Source of the DNA: JAUWKC01 sp035527845
GTDB lineage: Bacteria; Planctomycetota; Phycisphaerae; Sedimentisphaerales; Anaerobacaceae
Length of the DNA: 64,000 nt
Reading direction: 5' to 3'
Assembly: GCA_035527845.1 (NCBI GenBank)
Contig: DATKZT010000082.1
Location: 1 to 64,000, forward strand
The notes below the pieces were generated by a model, which made no database searches, was not told the DNA's origin, and worked only from the letters and a program-made list of their open reading frames with translations. Every line of letters starts with the position of its first letter. The stretch's first letter is position 1. The position numbers and the translations under genes are program-made. Shown here in pieces: positions 45,667 to 53,766 of the stretch.

Positions 45667-45948
45667 TCAGCGTGCGTGCGGGGATTTGGGGAGTAAAAGC
45701 CCTTCGAAGTCCTGGATCAATCGGCGAGTGGCACCATTGGTTCGGATGGCGAATCCTTGCTCGGTGTCACTATCATGGATCAGCAAGGCCGCACCACCTT
45801 TGAGGCTCCGGTCGACACGCTCCCAGAGCAAATCGCGGACCCGTGCCGAAATGCGCCCGACGAACACGCCGGATTTGGGCTGGATCAACCATCTCGTCAA
45901 CTCACCCCGCAGCGACGGGCTCACCCGCTCCAGGATCATCACCACCAT
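45667..45948 (-). CDS. cas2: CRISPR-associated endoribonuclease Cas2 (type I-E)
   Basis: The 93-residue protein matches type I-E Cas2: MVVMILERVSPSLRGELTRW, LIQPKSGVFVGRISARVRDL and a C-terminal basic tail. With Cas1 it forms the spacer-integration complex. It overlaps cas1 by 47 bases. Its stop codon lies eight bases from the first CRISPR repeat, so any leader or promoter for the array must lie inside this gene. Confidence 0.93.
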   Translation of the reverse strand: MVVMILERVSPSLRGELTRWLIQPKSGVFVGRISARVRDLLWERVDRSLKGGAALLIHDSDTEQGFAIRTNGATRRLIQDFEGLLLPKSPHAR

Positions 45949-46930
45949 CTTTATTCTCCTTCTGTAAATCGCGCAGCACTGTCTGCAATTTCAGTATCTG
46001 GCCTATCGGCATGTCGGCTTTGAGAGTCGCCGGCTGCCACCAATCCGACGGTCTGCTTTCATCTCCGGCAAATTCCTCGATTAACTGCTCTTCGGCCGCC
46101 ACGGGCACATCCAACACTCTGGAAATGTCGGGTAGGATTCTCTCCATGAGACGAGCCGCTTTGAACTGCCGCCGACATTCCATCCGCACCTCGCGTTCAA
46201 GCTGCGGCGGGTCGGCCTTTGCCAGATTAAATGCCACTGGAATAATATGCTCAACCTTGTACAGGTCGGCTATGTCATACACAAAAGACAGGTGTTTTCC
46301 GGTGTGCACGAACCCAAGTGCCGGAGAGTACCCGCCGGAAATCACCGCTGCATGCACAAGCCCGTAGAGGCAGGCATTCCCCGCCGAAAGCGCACGGTTG
46401 ACCGGGTCAGCCGCCTCCCATTTCTGACGCTTATATGAGCGGCCCTGCCACTCGATGCCTGCGGCTTTGGCGGCCTCGGCGTACGCCTGCCGCACGCGAA
46501 TGCCTTCCATCCCACGAAGCTGCTCCAGAGTCAATCCGGCATCCGGCGGGTCGGCAAAGCGGATGCAGTACATCCGAACGACCACCTGAAGCCGCGTTAC
46601 CTCATTAGTCACCAGCCGCGCCTGCACAAGTAGGTTCCTTGCAGAGCGCGTCCCGCCGCAACCGGCGGCATAGAAGCGAACCGCGTCTTCACCGCACCAC
46701 GCAATCAGACAGTTGTTGTCCGCCAGCGTCTTGACGGCCTCGTGCGTAATCTTCGTGCCAGGACCGAGCAGCAAGACGGCAAGGCTGGCAGCAGGGACGC
46801 TCGTTATTCCGTCCTCCTGCCACAGCGCGATGGATTTGGCCTCCTGCTCAATGACCGCCTTATCCACATACAGGTATGAGAGCTTGTCCGAAAACCTCGG
46901 CAACTCCTGAAGGTTTATCCTCTTTTTCAC
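45902..46930 (-). CDS. cas1: CRISPR-associated integrase Cas1 (type I-E)
   Basis: The 342-residue protein shows the Cas1e metal-site segments ALSAGNACLYG (Glu is replaced in the usual spelling by the NxC-type local sequence; the first acidic ligand is uncertain), GFVHTGKHLSFVYDIADLYK with His and Asp, and a helical C-terminal domain. The N-terminal beta domain begins LPRFSDKLSYLYVDKAVIEQ. Together with Cas2 it inserts new spacers at the leader end. It lies 24 bp downstream of cas6e. Confidence 0.93.
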   Translation of the reverse strand: MKKRINLQELPRFSDKLSYLYVDKAVIEQEAKSIALWQEDGITSVPAASLAVLLLGPGTKITHEAVKTLADNNCLIAWCGEDAVRFYAAGCGGTRSARNLLVQARLVTNEVTRLQVVVRMYCIRFADPPDAGLTLEQLRGMEGIRVRQAYAEAAKAAGIEWQGRSYKRQKWEAADPVNRALSAGNACLYGLVHAAVISGGYSPALGFVHTGKHLSFVYDIADLYKVEHIIPVAFNLAKADPPQLEREVRMECRRQFKAARLMERILPDISRVLDVPVAAEEQLIEEFAGDESRPSDWWQPATLKADMPIGQILKLQTVLRDLQKENKDGGDDPGAGEPVAAG

Positions 46931-46954
46931 TTGTCAAAGAACCTCCCCCGGCCG

Positions 46955-47797
46955 TCATTTCACCGGCGCAACAGATAATAACCCGAACCCGAACGCCTTG
47001 CCATGACCGACGCCATTTATCAGAGCGTTCCGCAGTTTCTCGGGATCAGAGCAAACCAGCTTCCCGTTAAAAAGTCCGCCGTTGTAATGCTTATCGATTG
47101 CCTTGTCTTTGGCAGATTCAGCCCCATTCTTAGAAGGTTTCCGCACTGAAACATGAACACCCTCCATCAAAAGCGGGGAGTCTTTATTATCAAGAACCTC
47201 AAACCCGTGCTGTCGCCCCATCTTCTTTAGCCATTCACGCCACGGATCCCATCGACCAGAGATAATTTTCTCTCGCTCAACAGGTTCACAAGGCAACACT
47301 TCGGAAACAGGATTAGGACGAATGACTACTTCCGTTCGCCGCCTGATAGGAATAGTGTGCCCTCCTTTATGCGTAGTTCGCACTCGTCCGTTTGGATCGA
47401 CCACGCTCTTGCTCCTGACCACGTTAGCGAGCAAGCGGAAACGGCAAGTTTTATCGCAGTGCGCACTATACTCAAACTCCTCATACTTCGGCTCTTTCGC
47501 TAACAGATATGGGGCGTTCTGAAATGCGTACTGCCAATTAGGTCGCTCGACAGATTGCACAAGTATCCTCGGCTTCCCATCCTGCTCGATTCGGAAAAGG
47601 AAACCAGCTTTTCGGCGATTCGGGTTGGGTTCCTCCAAGGCCGGGCCTTTCCATGCGCCAAGAAAAAACTCATCTTTCTTAACTTGTTCGTCATCCGGAA
47701 ACATCATCCACAGACGTTGATGAACACGATATATGTCACGCAACCACCGTCGGCCAGGTTCATTCTTGACATCAACATAGAGAAGCAAACGGAACAT
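46955..47797 (-). CDS. cas6e: Cas6e (CasE/Cse3) crRNA endoribonuclease
   Basis: The 280-residue protein has the Cas6e N-terminus with DIYRVHQRLWMMFPDD, where the His is the catalytic residue in CasE proteins, and the C-terminal Gly-rich loop GVGHGKAFGFGLLSV. It would cut the repeat at its stem and stay bound as the Cascade head. At 280 residues it is longer than E. coli CasE (199), owing to insertions in the middle. Confidence 0.92.
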   Translation of the reverse strand: MFRLLLYVDVKNEPGRRWLRDIYRVHQRLWMMFPDDEQVKKDEFFLGAWKGPALEEPNPNRRKAGFLFRIEQDGKPRILVQSVERPNWQYAFQNAPYLLAKEPKYEEFEYSAHCDKTCRFRLLANVVRSKSVVDPNGRVRTTHKGGHTIPIRRRTEVVIRPNPVSEVLPCEPVEREKIISGRWDPWREWLKKMGRQHGFEVLDNKDSPLLMEGVHVSVRKPSKNGAESAKDKAIDKHYNGGLFNGKLVCSDPEKLRNALINGVGHGKAFGFGLLSVAPVK

Positions 47798-47807
47798 TGG
47801 TTTATCC

Positions 47808-48848
47808 TCACTTTATGAAAAGCAGCTTAATTTGCCGAAGAATTGTGTCGTGTTGTTCAGGGTCGGAAGGGTCTATCCGTTTCCTCCGCATATCACGTGC
47901 ATACTCCAGCATGCTGCACGCCTTGTGACAGATTTTGCACACCGACCTCAGTGTCTCAACACGCACATCCACGTAATCCAGATGATGCACATCGGTGGCC
48001 GCGCTTTTGCAGAATACACATAGATAGTTGTCGGTTTTCAGCCGTTCGCTTTTCAGGTCGTCCCATCCAGGTCCATACGGGGCACGCCATGAATCTGATA
48101 ATCCCATATCCCTTTGTGTGGTTTCTCCGACCGCAACAGTTACATCATCCTGAAAGACCCATCGCGGGCCGTGGTTGTAGTAGCCGAACATTTGGGGGAC
48201 ATCATGAACAAGCTTAGCACCATCCGGAGGTGGCGACCCGGGCAAATGCTCAATGAACACAGGCAGTGTACGAGTTGGCGATCCATCGGTGTGGTCAAGT
48301 GCGCTGATACGCGGTCGCCACTCTATCGCTTCAAGAGCTTCGGTCACAGTTGCAAAACTCCCCGTACCCGCAAAGACCGGCTCGGATGGCACACAGCACT
48401 TTCGTCCAAGGAAGATGGGCCAAACTGGCTCGGTTAATACATTAGCACATTCGAGAACGATGTCAGGGTCGCCCTGAAACGCTACAAGAAATGATGCGTC
48501 ATACAGATACTGGCGCCTCGAAAGAACCGTCTCGAACTCGCCCGTTGATGCTGTCCTCTTGATTTTCCCATCTGCACTGCGAATGCCTATCTTCGCCCCG
48601 ACCGTATGGTAATCCCAGTCCGGAGTTCCGCACCGGTCAATGCGAACTCCCATAACTAATGACGCAAGTCGTTCAAGTTCTTTCCGAGAATCTTCACGCC
48701 GCACCCCCTTGGCGCACAGCAATATGCCAAGAACTCCTGACTTGCTGGGATATTCATCGGTGCGACGTAGCTGAAACCGTGATGATGTCCCCCATGCTTG
48801 CATCGGCCCGGCCAAGCGAAGGAATAGCGTATTGTGCCCCTCATTCAT
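47808..48848 (-). CDS. cas5: Cas5e fused to a C-terminal HNH nuclease domain
   Basis: Residues 1-245 are a Cas5e RAMP protein: LFLRLAGPMQAWGTSSRFQL, RTDEYPSKSGVLGILLCAKG, RRQYLYDASFLVAF and FLGRKCCVPSEPVF. Typical Cas5e is about 225-250 residues; this one has 346. Residues 255-346 form an HNH nuclease: YLCVFC (Cys277, Cys280), TDVHHLDYVDV (His288, His289, Asp291) and LRSVCKICHKA (Cys304, Cys307, His308), i.e. a beta-beta-alpha-metal nuclease with a zinc-binding CxxC pair. No cas3 gene exists in the element, so the HNH domain is the likely DNA-cutting part, as in reported HNH-Cascade systems. The ATG overlaps the cas7 stop (ATGA). Confidence 0.92.
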   Translation of the reverse strand: MNEGHNTLFLRLAGPMQAWGTSSRFQLRRTDEYPSKSGVLGILLCAKGVRREDSRKELERLASLVMGVRIDRCGTPDWDYHTVGAKIGIRSADGKIKRTASTGEFETVLSRRQYLYDASFLVAFQGDPDIVLECANVLTEPVWPIFLGRKCCVPSEPVFAGTGSFATVTEALEAIEWRPRISALDHTDGSPTRTLPVFIEHLPGSPPPDGAKLVHDVPQMFGYYNHGPRWVFQDDVTVAVGETTQRDMGLSDSWRAPYGPGWDDLKSERLKTDNYLCVFCKSAATDVHHLDYVDVRVETLRSVCKICHKACSMLEYARDMRRKRIDPSDPEQHDTILRQIKLLFIK

Positions 48849-50074
48849 GCCGCTTTCTCCATCTCAGCAACTACCGCCTTAATCAGTTTCTCTAATGTAC
48901 TAACACTCTGGCACGTGCTTTTCAGCTGAATCGCAGCAGGCCCTATTGCCAAGAGAATCCGCTTCATGTCCGCCGGAGCGTATGCTCCCGCGACCGAATC
49001 CACATAGACCTGCAGCGCCTTTGCGGACTCAGTCATAAGGTTGCGTCCCAGTCCGCCTCCAACAGGTTGCAGGAAGGCGTTAGCATAACTGACCGGGCGT
49101 TTTACTTTCGACACCTCAATAAGGATGAGTTCGGGCACACCGTGTGCGGCGAAGCTATTTTGCTTGCCTGACGGAGTTGCCAGTGCGGCCGCACTGACCA
49201 GAACGCCCGCTACATGCGCTGCATCCTTCGCGCTCAGGGAGGGGAGATGCTTTTTCAGGGAATCGACGTCGAGATTCAAATACTTGTAATATACTGCCGA
49301 ATCAAAAAAAGTCGTCTGTTCACCTGAGCCGATATATCCGGCTCCGATTCCTTCCGTCTGTGTTGCGGCATATTTTGCCTTCATATCATCCATTGCGGTG
49401 AACCAGTCGCTCTCAATAAGCGTCTCGTGCGTGCTGATAGCATGAGCCACCTGACATGCCGCCTCGACATTCGCAACCAGGTCGCTCGTCGTCATTCTCC
49501 CAAACAGCCCTATATCTACCGTGAGCTGCTTGCTCGCAGTTGCCACCTCTGCCACAAACTCCTCAATCGCACGCTTTAGCTCCTTTTCTTTCTCCTTGGG
49601 CTTCTTTGCACACCCGATGAAAACGTCATACACGTCCTTTCTGGTCTTCCGCAGGTGCCCAACAAGCTCCGCTATCCTTTTTGCAAAAGGCTGGGGGAAG
49701 AACACTAATTGAGGTGTTTTGCCTGCATCCCCTCCATCGGCTGATGCGCCGCCTTCCCCTTCCCCCTCAATCTCTTTACTGAACCTGGATGCAAGTGCAG
49801 ACATCACCTTGCCGATTTCGTCCTCAGGAATACCTGATTTCCCCTTCCTCAGTTCGTCCGCTACCATCTGCGGCAGATACTGTGTCCTGTCCGCCAAAGC
49901 ATCGCCGAATCTCTCTTTGAATTGCGTCGAATGCCGGATATTCCGCTTTAGACATTGGCTGCTGATTCGCCCGCGAGTTACACCACCAAAGAGGCACTTC
50001 TTTGGTTGTCCGGTTTCGTCCCGGTTAAGATTGCCGGGAGGCATACTTTGAAGCATATGGATTTGAACAAACAT
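48845..50074 (-). CDS. cas7: Cas7e (CasC/Cse4) Cascade backbone
   Basis: The 409-residue protein begins MFVQIHMLQSMPPGNLNRDE and GRISSQCLKRNIRHS, the CasC signature, and ends with a helical segment. Middle insertion residues about 100-120 are Glu/Gly/Ser-rich (EGEGEGGASADGGDAGK). Six copies usually line the crRNA. It lies 20 bp after cas8e, where a cse2 gene would be expected. Confidence 0.95.
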   Translation of the reverse strand: MFVQIHMLQSMPPGNLNRDETGQPKKCLFGGVTRGRISSQCLKRNIRHSTQFKERFGDALADRTQYLPQMVADELRKGKSGIPEDEIGKVMSALASRFSKEIEGEGEGGASADGGDAGKTPQLVFFPQPFAKRIAELVGHLRKTRKDVYDVFIGCAKKPKEKEKELKRAIEEFVAEVATASKQLTVDIGLFGRMTTSDLVANVEAACQVAHAISTHETLIESDWFTAMDDMKAKYAATQTEGIGAGYIGSGEQTTFFDSAVYYKYLNLDVDSLKKHLPSLSAKDAAHVAGVLVSAAALATPSGKQNSFAAHGVPELILIEVSKVKRPVSYANAFLQPVGGGLGRNLMTESAKALQVYVDSVAGAYAPADMKRILLAIGPAAIQLKSTCQSVSTLEKLIKAVVAEMEKAA

Positions 50075-50094
50075 CGGATTCTCCTTTCGTAAAT

Positions 50095-51702
50095 TCAGTC
50101 GAGCACTTCATCAAGCCGGGCACATAGACCCGGCCAGTCGATTCGCTCAGGTTTTTGCTTTCGGATGTTCCTCTCCAATTCACGGCGAAGGTCTGCTTCA
50201 AGCCGCACCCCACGCGGAAATGCAATCGGGTACGGCGATCGAGATGCTTTACCCTTACGCTGCTCGCTGGCTTGTCGCTTCGGCAGAGACCGCAACGGAC
50301 AGAAACGTGCTTCCCTATGCACGACTCGCACGCTCCCCGGTACAGTGCCCATGAGTTTGAGTACAAGCCATCCTGCGCTCTTTGAAGGAAGCCCGCTAAC
50401 CTTGCCACGCAGGGCCCACAATACGCTCGCAAATACATTAAAAGCCGCTGGTGCCTCGTGCATTTCGTGATAGGCCGCCGCTGACAACGCCAACCACTCA
50501 GAGTGCGTGAACCCTTCAACTGCCGATTGTACAAACTGAAAATGCCCCTGCCCTACAAGTCCCGGGGGATCTGTCCAGCCATCGATTGCGTTGGGCATTC
50601 TTGCCCATGGGTCGGCCGCCTGCGTCGTGCGGATTTCCTCGGGCGAAAAAACGCCAAGCTCAAGCTGCCGATGGTCAAACGTCTTGTTACGAAGGTCTGT
50701 GCAGGGAACTATGATTTTCCAACCCTTGTGATTTCGGTTTGCCTCAACAGCCATCGCCCTGGGGGCGGCTTCGAGCAGAAGAACGGAAACATCTGTGCCG
50801 ATTCCTGCCCTCGCTTCATTGCTGCTCTTCACGGTTCTGAATGCAGCAGCTTCGGTGTAGAACGCAGCCGGGTCTTGCCACTCGAACGAATCGTCATCCT
50901 GCCCTTTTTGGGTCTCCGTGTTCTTCAGATAAACGATTGGCCCTATGACAGCCCTGTCACCTCTCCCGCATCTCCAGCATACCCCCGTCTTTTGCCGTTC
51001 GCCCAGATGGATCCGTCTCGGATTCCAAGTGAGTGCCTCAACATACGGAACCGGTCCATCCGTCCGTGTCGGCCTGAAATGTCCCGTCCACCTCGCCTTT
51101 CCCGCCCTCCCTCTGATAGGGACAAGATTCAAACCGAGCGTGACTGCCAGGTTTTCACCCGTTGCCATGGCCATTACCGGCGGCGCGCCGTGTACCGACG
51201 GCGTCAATCCCGCACCTCCCGCTTTAGTCCACGGAACAACACGGAGCATCCCGATAGTCGCGCACCTCTCACACAGGCGCATCTCTTTGTCGTCACCGTG
51301 GTGAAAATGAGCTATGTTTGTGCGGCACGCAAACTCTGCGAATAGAGAACCTGCCGACTTGGTTTTTGCATTGCGGACAGAAGGGTCTTGCAGGAACGGC
51401 CTTTTCGGATGGAACAGGTCGAAAGAAGATGCCTCTCCCTGTATGGCAGCAGACACCTTCTTCGGAAGTGTTCCCCGCAAGAGAGCATCCCTGACTTGTT
51501 GGACGCCTCCCGCCTCATCCGCCTTCCAGTACAGGAGGGTCAGGAGAAATCGCTGTACAGCAAAAACATCGAGTGGACTCGCAGCAGCGATGCACTGAAT
51601 CTCGCCCGCCTTTGTAAGGGCATCCTTGATGTTGACGTGCGTGAACTTGCCATCAGTCCACAGAACGGGAATCCATTTTTCATCGAGCAGGTTATAATTC
51701 AC
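50095..51702 (-). CDS. cas8e: Cas8e (CasA/Cse1) Cascade large subunit
   Basis: The 535-residue protein opens NYNLLDEKWIPVLWTDGKFT, the standard Cse1 start, and contains a zinc-finger pattern CWRCGRGDRAVIGP with CERCATIGMLRVVPW. The C-terminal part is the four-helix bundle. The start is GTG at 51702 after GGGGAG. Cse1 recognises the PAM and, in normal systems, recruits Cas3. Its length leaves no room for a fused Cse2. A ten-codon micro-ORF overlaps its start. Confidence 0.92.
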   Translation of the reverse strand: MNYNLLDEKWIPVLWTDGKFTHVNIKDALTKAGEIQCIAAASPLDVFAVQRFLLTLLYWKADEAGGVQQVRDALLRGTLPKKVSAAIQGEASSFDLFHPKRPFLQDPSVRNAKTKSAGSLFAEFACRTNIAHFHHGDDKEMRLCERCATIGMLRVVPWTKAGGAGLTPSVHGAPPVMAMATGENLAVTLGLNLVPIRGRAGKARWTGHFRPTRTDGPVPYVEALTWNPRRIHLGERQKTGVCWRCGRGDRAVIGPIVYLKNTETQKGQDDDSFEWQDPAAFYTEAAAFRTVKSSNEARAGIGTDVSVLLLEAAPRAMAVEANRNHKGWKIIVPCTDLRNKTFDHRQLELGVFSPEEIRTTQAADPWARMPNAIDGWTDPPGLVGQGHFQFVQSAVEGFTHSEWLALSAAAYHEMHEAPAAFNVFASVLWALRGKVSGLPSKSAGWLVLKLMGTVPGSVRVVHREARFCPLRSLPKRQASEQRKGKASRSPYPIAFPRGVRLEADLRRELERNIRKQKPERIDWPGLCARLDEVLD

Positions 51703-51731
51703 GACTTGCTCCCCTTCTTCAGGTGACTCAT
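51699..51731 (-). CDS. 10-codon micro-ORF coupled to cas8e
   Basis: MSHLKKGSKS starts at ATG 51731 after a strong AAAGGAGAGAGGCAG site and ends in TGA overlapping the cas8e GTG (GTGA). It may be a leader peptide driving coupled translation of cas8e, or the stub of a lost upstream gene. Confidence 0.45.
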   Translation of the reverse strand: MSHLKKGSKS

Positions 51732-52088
51732 CTGCCTCTCTCCTTTCATAATTGGCTAAAGGCTACCGCGCATCCCTGCGTCTGAAAAAGCTCCCGGAAT
51801 GAGGTGTGGTTCTAAACGGCTTGCCGCGCCTCAAACCTCAACAATGGATTATACACCAGCCCCGGAGAAAAGCAAGGGCAAAAAGAGCAATTCGTTGCCA
51901 TTTGAGCCACCGGAGGATACTCCCTCCCTTGACAGCTTTCAGGCTACCGATGCGGCAGTAGGGGTGCTTGGTGTTTCTTGGCGAATCCGGTCCCACCCGG
52001 CCTATGATACCCCCTCGCCAAATTCGCTAAATTTTTGCGCCGTTTTCGGGGCCAAGAATGCGGTTTTTGGGAACACAAAAATATCAGT
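51732..52088. promoter_or_regulatory. Upstream region of the cas operon
   Basis: This 357-bp gap should hold the leftward cas promoter. No gene is supported; a cas3 gene is definitely absent here. Short plus-strand frames lack start sites and domain features. Confidence 0.4.
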
Positions 52089-52577
52089 TTAGACCTGACA
52101 CTTTTGCTGTTTTCTCCAATAGCGGCTTTGTGCCTGTCGGCGGGTTACTTTCCTCCGTTTTTCGGCACATCTCCGGCAGTAGGTATGTCCGAGTTCTCGC
52201 TCTGCTCCACAAGCCTTACACCGCAGTACAGGCTCCGGCTCGGCAGGTTCTTGCTGCGATCCGTTCTTTCGTTTGTGGTAGGCTTCTTTCTTGCGTTGCC
52301 GTTCCCGCTCTTGGGCGCAGTCATTACAGAACTTGCGCCCGGGCAGACGTTCCCGGCCACAGGCGCACCGGGCAACCTCCTTCTTCTCTACGGGCTTCGG
52401 TGGGCTTAACTGTGGACGTTTTGGCGGGTCAGGCAGCCGCGCACATTGCGATTCTGCGCCGTAGCACCGCTCTGGGGAGCACTGCTTTGAAAAAAAGGGT
52501 GTAACCCATGCCCAGGTATGGGTGCAGGCTGTTCGTTTCTTGGCGTGCGTCTGGCGCGGGCGCGCGGCAATAGTCCT
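52089..52577 (-). pseudogene. Start-less zinc-ribbon protein, paralogue of the gene at 52820
   Basis: A 163-codon open frame on the minus strand has no ATG, GTG or TTG start. It encodes CACGRERLPGRKFCNDCAQE and RCKACGAERELGHTYCRRCA, two C-x2-C...C-x2-C zinc ribbons, and ends SRYWRKQQKCQV. The second unit matches the C-terminus of the neighbouring protein (CKACGADREPGHTFCDKCSR). Either its start was lost or an upstream frameshift separated it. Confidence 0.5.
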
Positions 52578-52819
52578 TCAAAGAAATTCAAAAGTGCAGC
52601 GCTCGCGCGCGTGTGCGCGCGCGTAAAGGCGTGGCAAAACTTACTATTTCTTAATAGCTGATTGCCTCAGTTCGCACCCGGCAAACAGCACCCCGGTTGT
52701 CTGTGCCGGCTCACAGCGTTCATTTCCACGGCGTGTAAGGCGTCCCACGCTTGCGCCAGTCAACGAACTACCCTTGAAGGCTATCACAGCAGGGTCAACT
52801 CGATTCGGGCACAAAAGCG
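52578..52819. other. Gap between the zinc-ribbon genes
   Basis: The 242-bp gap contains a GCGCGC-rich patch (CGCTCGCGCGCGTGTGCGCG) near 52600. A similar GCGCGCGCGTGCGCG patch lies at 53606. No gene is seen. Confidence 0.3.
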
Positions 52820-53383
52820 TCACGCTTTGACAGTTTGAGCGCGTCTTTCCCGGTAGCGTCTCTGGCGTTGCTGGTGGGCCTGCCGTTTCCGCTCTCGGCT
52901 GCACTTATCGCAGAAGGTATGCCCAGGTTCTCGATCCGCTCCGCAAGCCTTGCACCTGGATGCGCGTGTCTCATTGACACGCGCTTCCTTTTTTGTGAGT
53001 CCCAGGTCGGCATAGGTGGGGGGGTTACCGTCGGTAACCGCGCGTACCCTACGGTCGGTTTTCTTCTGGGCTTCCGAAGATTCCCGCTTCGATATGCCCA
53101 AGTCCGCAAGAGTAGGAAGTGCGGTAACATCAGGTGACCGCACTATTGCTTTGCCTATCCCTTTCGCACCCTTCGCTCGTTCCGTCGCAAGCAGCATCTC
53201 CCCCATGCGTATCTCGGCCGGCCTTCTGAGGTTGAACGCATCGAACAAGTTGAACGCATCTGCCGGGTTCTTGTGCCTGAACCAGTGGTCCTCACAAATT
53301 TGCTTGCCCAGCCGCTCGGTCCGAGGCCCCCAGCCCATGTAGGTCTTGTTCGTGCATCCGGGTACATCGCAGTATCCGTCCAT
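52820..53383 (-). CDS. Zinc-ribbon protein of the element
   Basis: The 187-residue protein begins MDGYCDVPGCTNKTYMGWGP and CEDHWFRHKNP, with a cysteine/histidine N-terminal zinc site of the kind found in phage-encoded DNA-binding proteins. The C-terminus holds CKACGADREPGHTFCDKCSR and a very basic tail (ERKRQAHQQRQRRYRERRAQ). It probably binds nucleic acid. It is upstream of the cas operon on the same strand but more than a kilobase away. Confidence 0.6.
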   Translation of the reverse strand: MDGYCDVPGCTNKTYMGWGPRTERLGKQICEDHWFRHKNPADAFNLFDAFNLRRPAEIRMGEMLLATERAKGAKGIGKAIVRSPDVTALPTLADLGISKRESSEAQKKTDRRVRAVTDGNPPTYADLGLTKKEARVNETRASRCKACGADREPGHTFCDKCSRERKRQAHQQRQRRYRERRAQTVKA

Positions 53384-53470
53384 TCTCGATCCATCCCTTT
53401 TTTATAGGGTCTCAAGGGTCTCATTTCCCACCACCTTTGACCTGATGGCATTGGCGGTTTCGGCCCTTTT

Positions 53471-53540
53471 GCCTTTTTTTATCGTGTAAAAAAACTCTGA
53501 CACATCGATTGCCCTTTTTTTATCGTGTCATAAAACTCGG
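53471..53540. repeat. Two direct repeats near the right end of the element
   Basis: GCCTTTTTTTATCGTGTAAA (from 53471) recurs as GCCCTTTTTTTATCGTGTCA (from 53511), each followed by AAAACTC. They are 40 bp apart and could be integrase arm sites or terminator-like T runs. Confidence 0.45.
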
Positions 53541-53766
53541 TCTCGCGCCCGGCCTGTCCAATACTGAAAAATAGCAAGAAATGGCAAGGCGCGTGGGATT
53601 CTCGCGCGCGCGTGCGCGAGACACACCTGCACTTTCGCATTTTTTCGTAATTGAATCGCAGCCGACGAAGGATTTTTCGCCTTATACCCTGCTTGCCCGT
53701 CAGCCGCTTGACTTCCTTCAAGGGTTCATCGTTCGCAGGCGGTCTTTGGTTCCTGGGTGTGTTCAT
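53479..53766 (-). CDS. Small basic protein coupled to the integrase tail
   Basis: The 95-residue frame starts MNTPRNQRPPANDEPLKEVK with its ATG overlapping the stop of the integrase-tail frame (ATGA). The first 45 residues are basic and helical. The rest is Cys/Phe-rich and may be noise. In the excised circle it would follow the integrase in one operon. Confidence 0.35.
   Translation of the reverse strand: MNTPRNQRPPANDEPLKEVKRLTGKQGIRRKILRRLRFNYEKMRKCRCVSRTRARESHAPCHFLLFFSIGQAGRETEFYDTIKKGQSMCQSFFTR

Noticed and set aside
50025..50534. 169-codon minus-strand frame overlapping cas8e/cas7, considered as cse2
   Set aside because: It is a shadow of cas8e in another frame, Arg/Cys-rich, with no Cse2 features.
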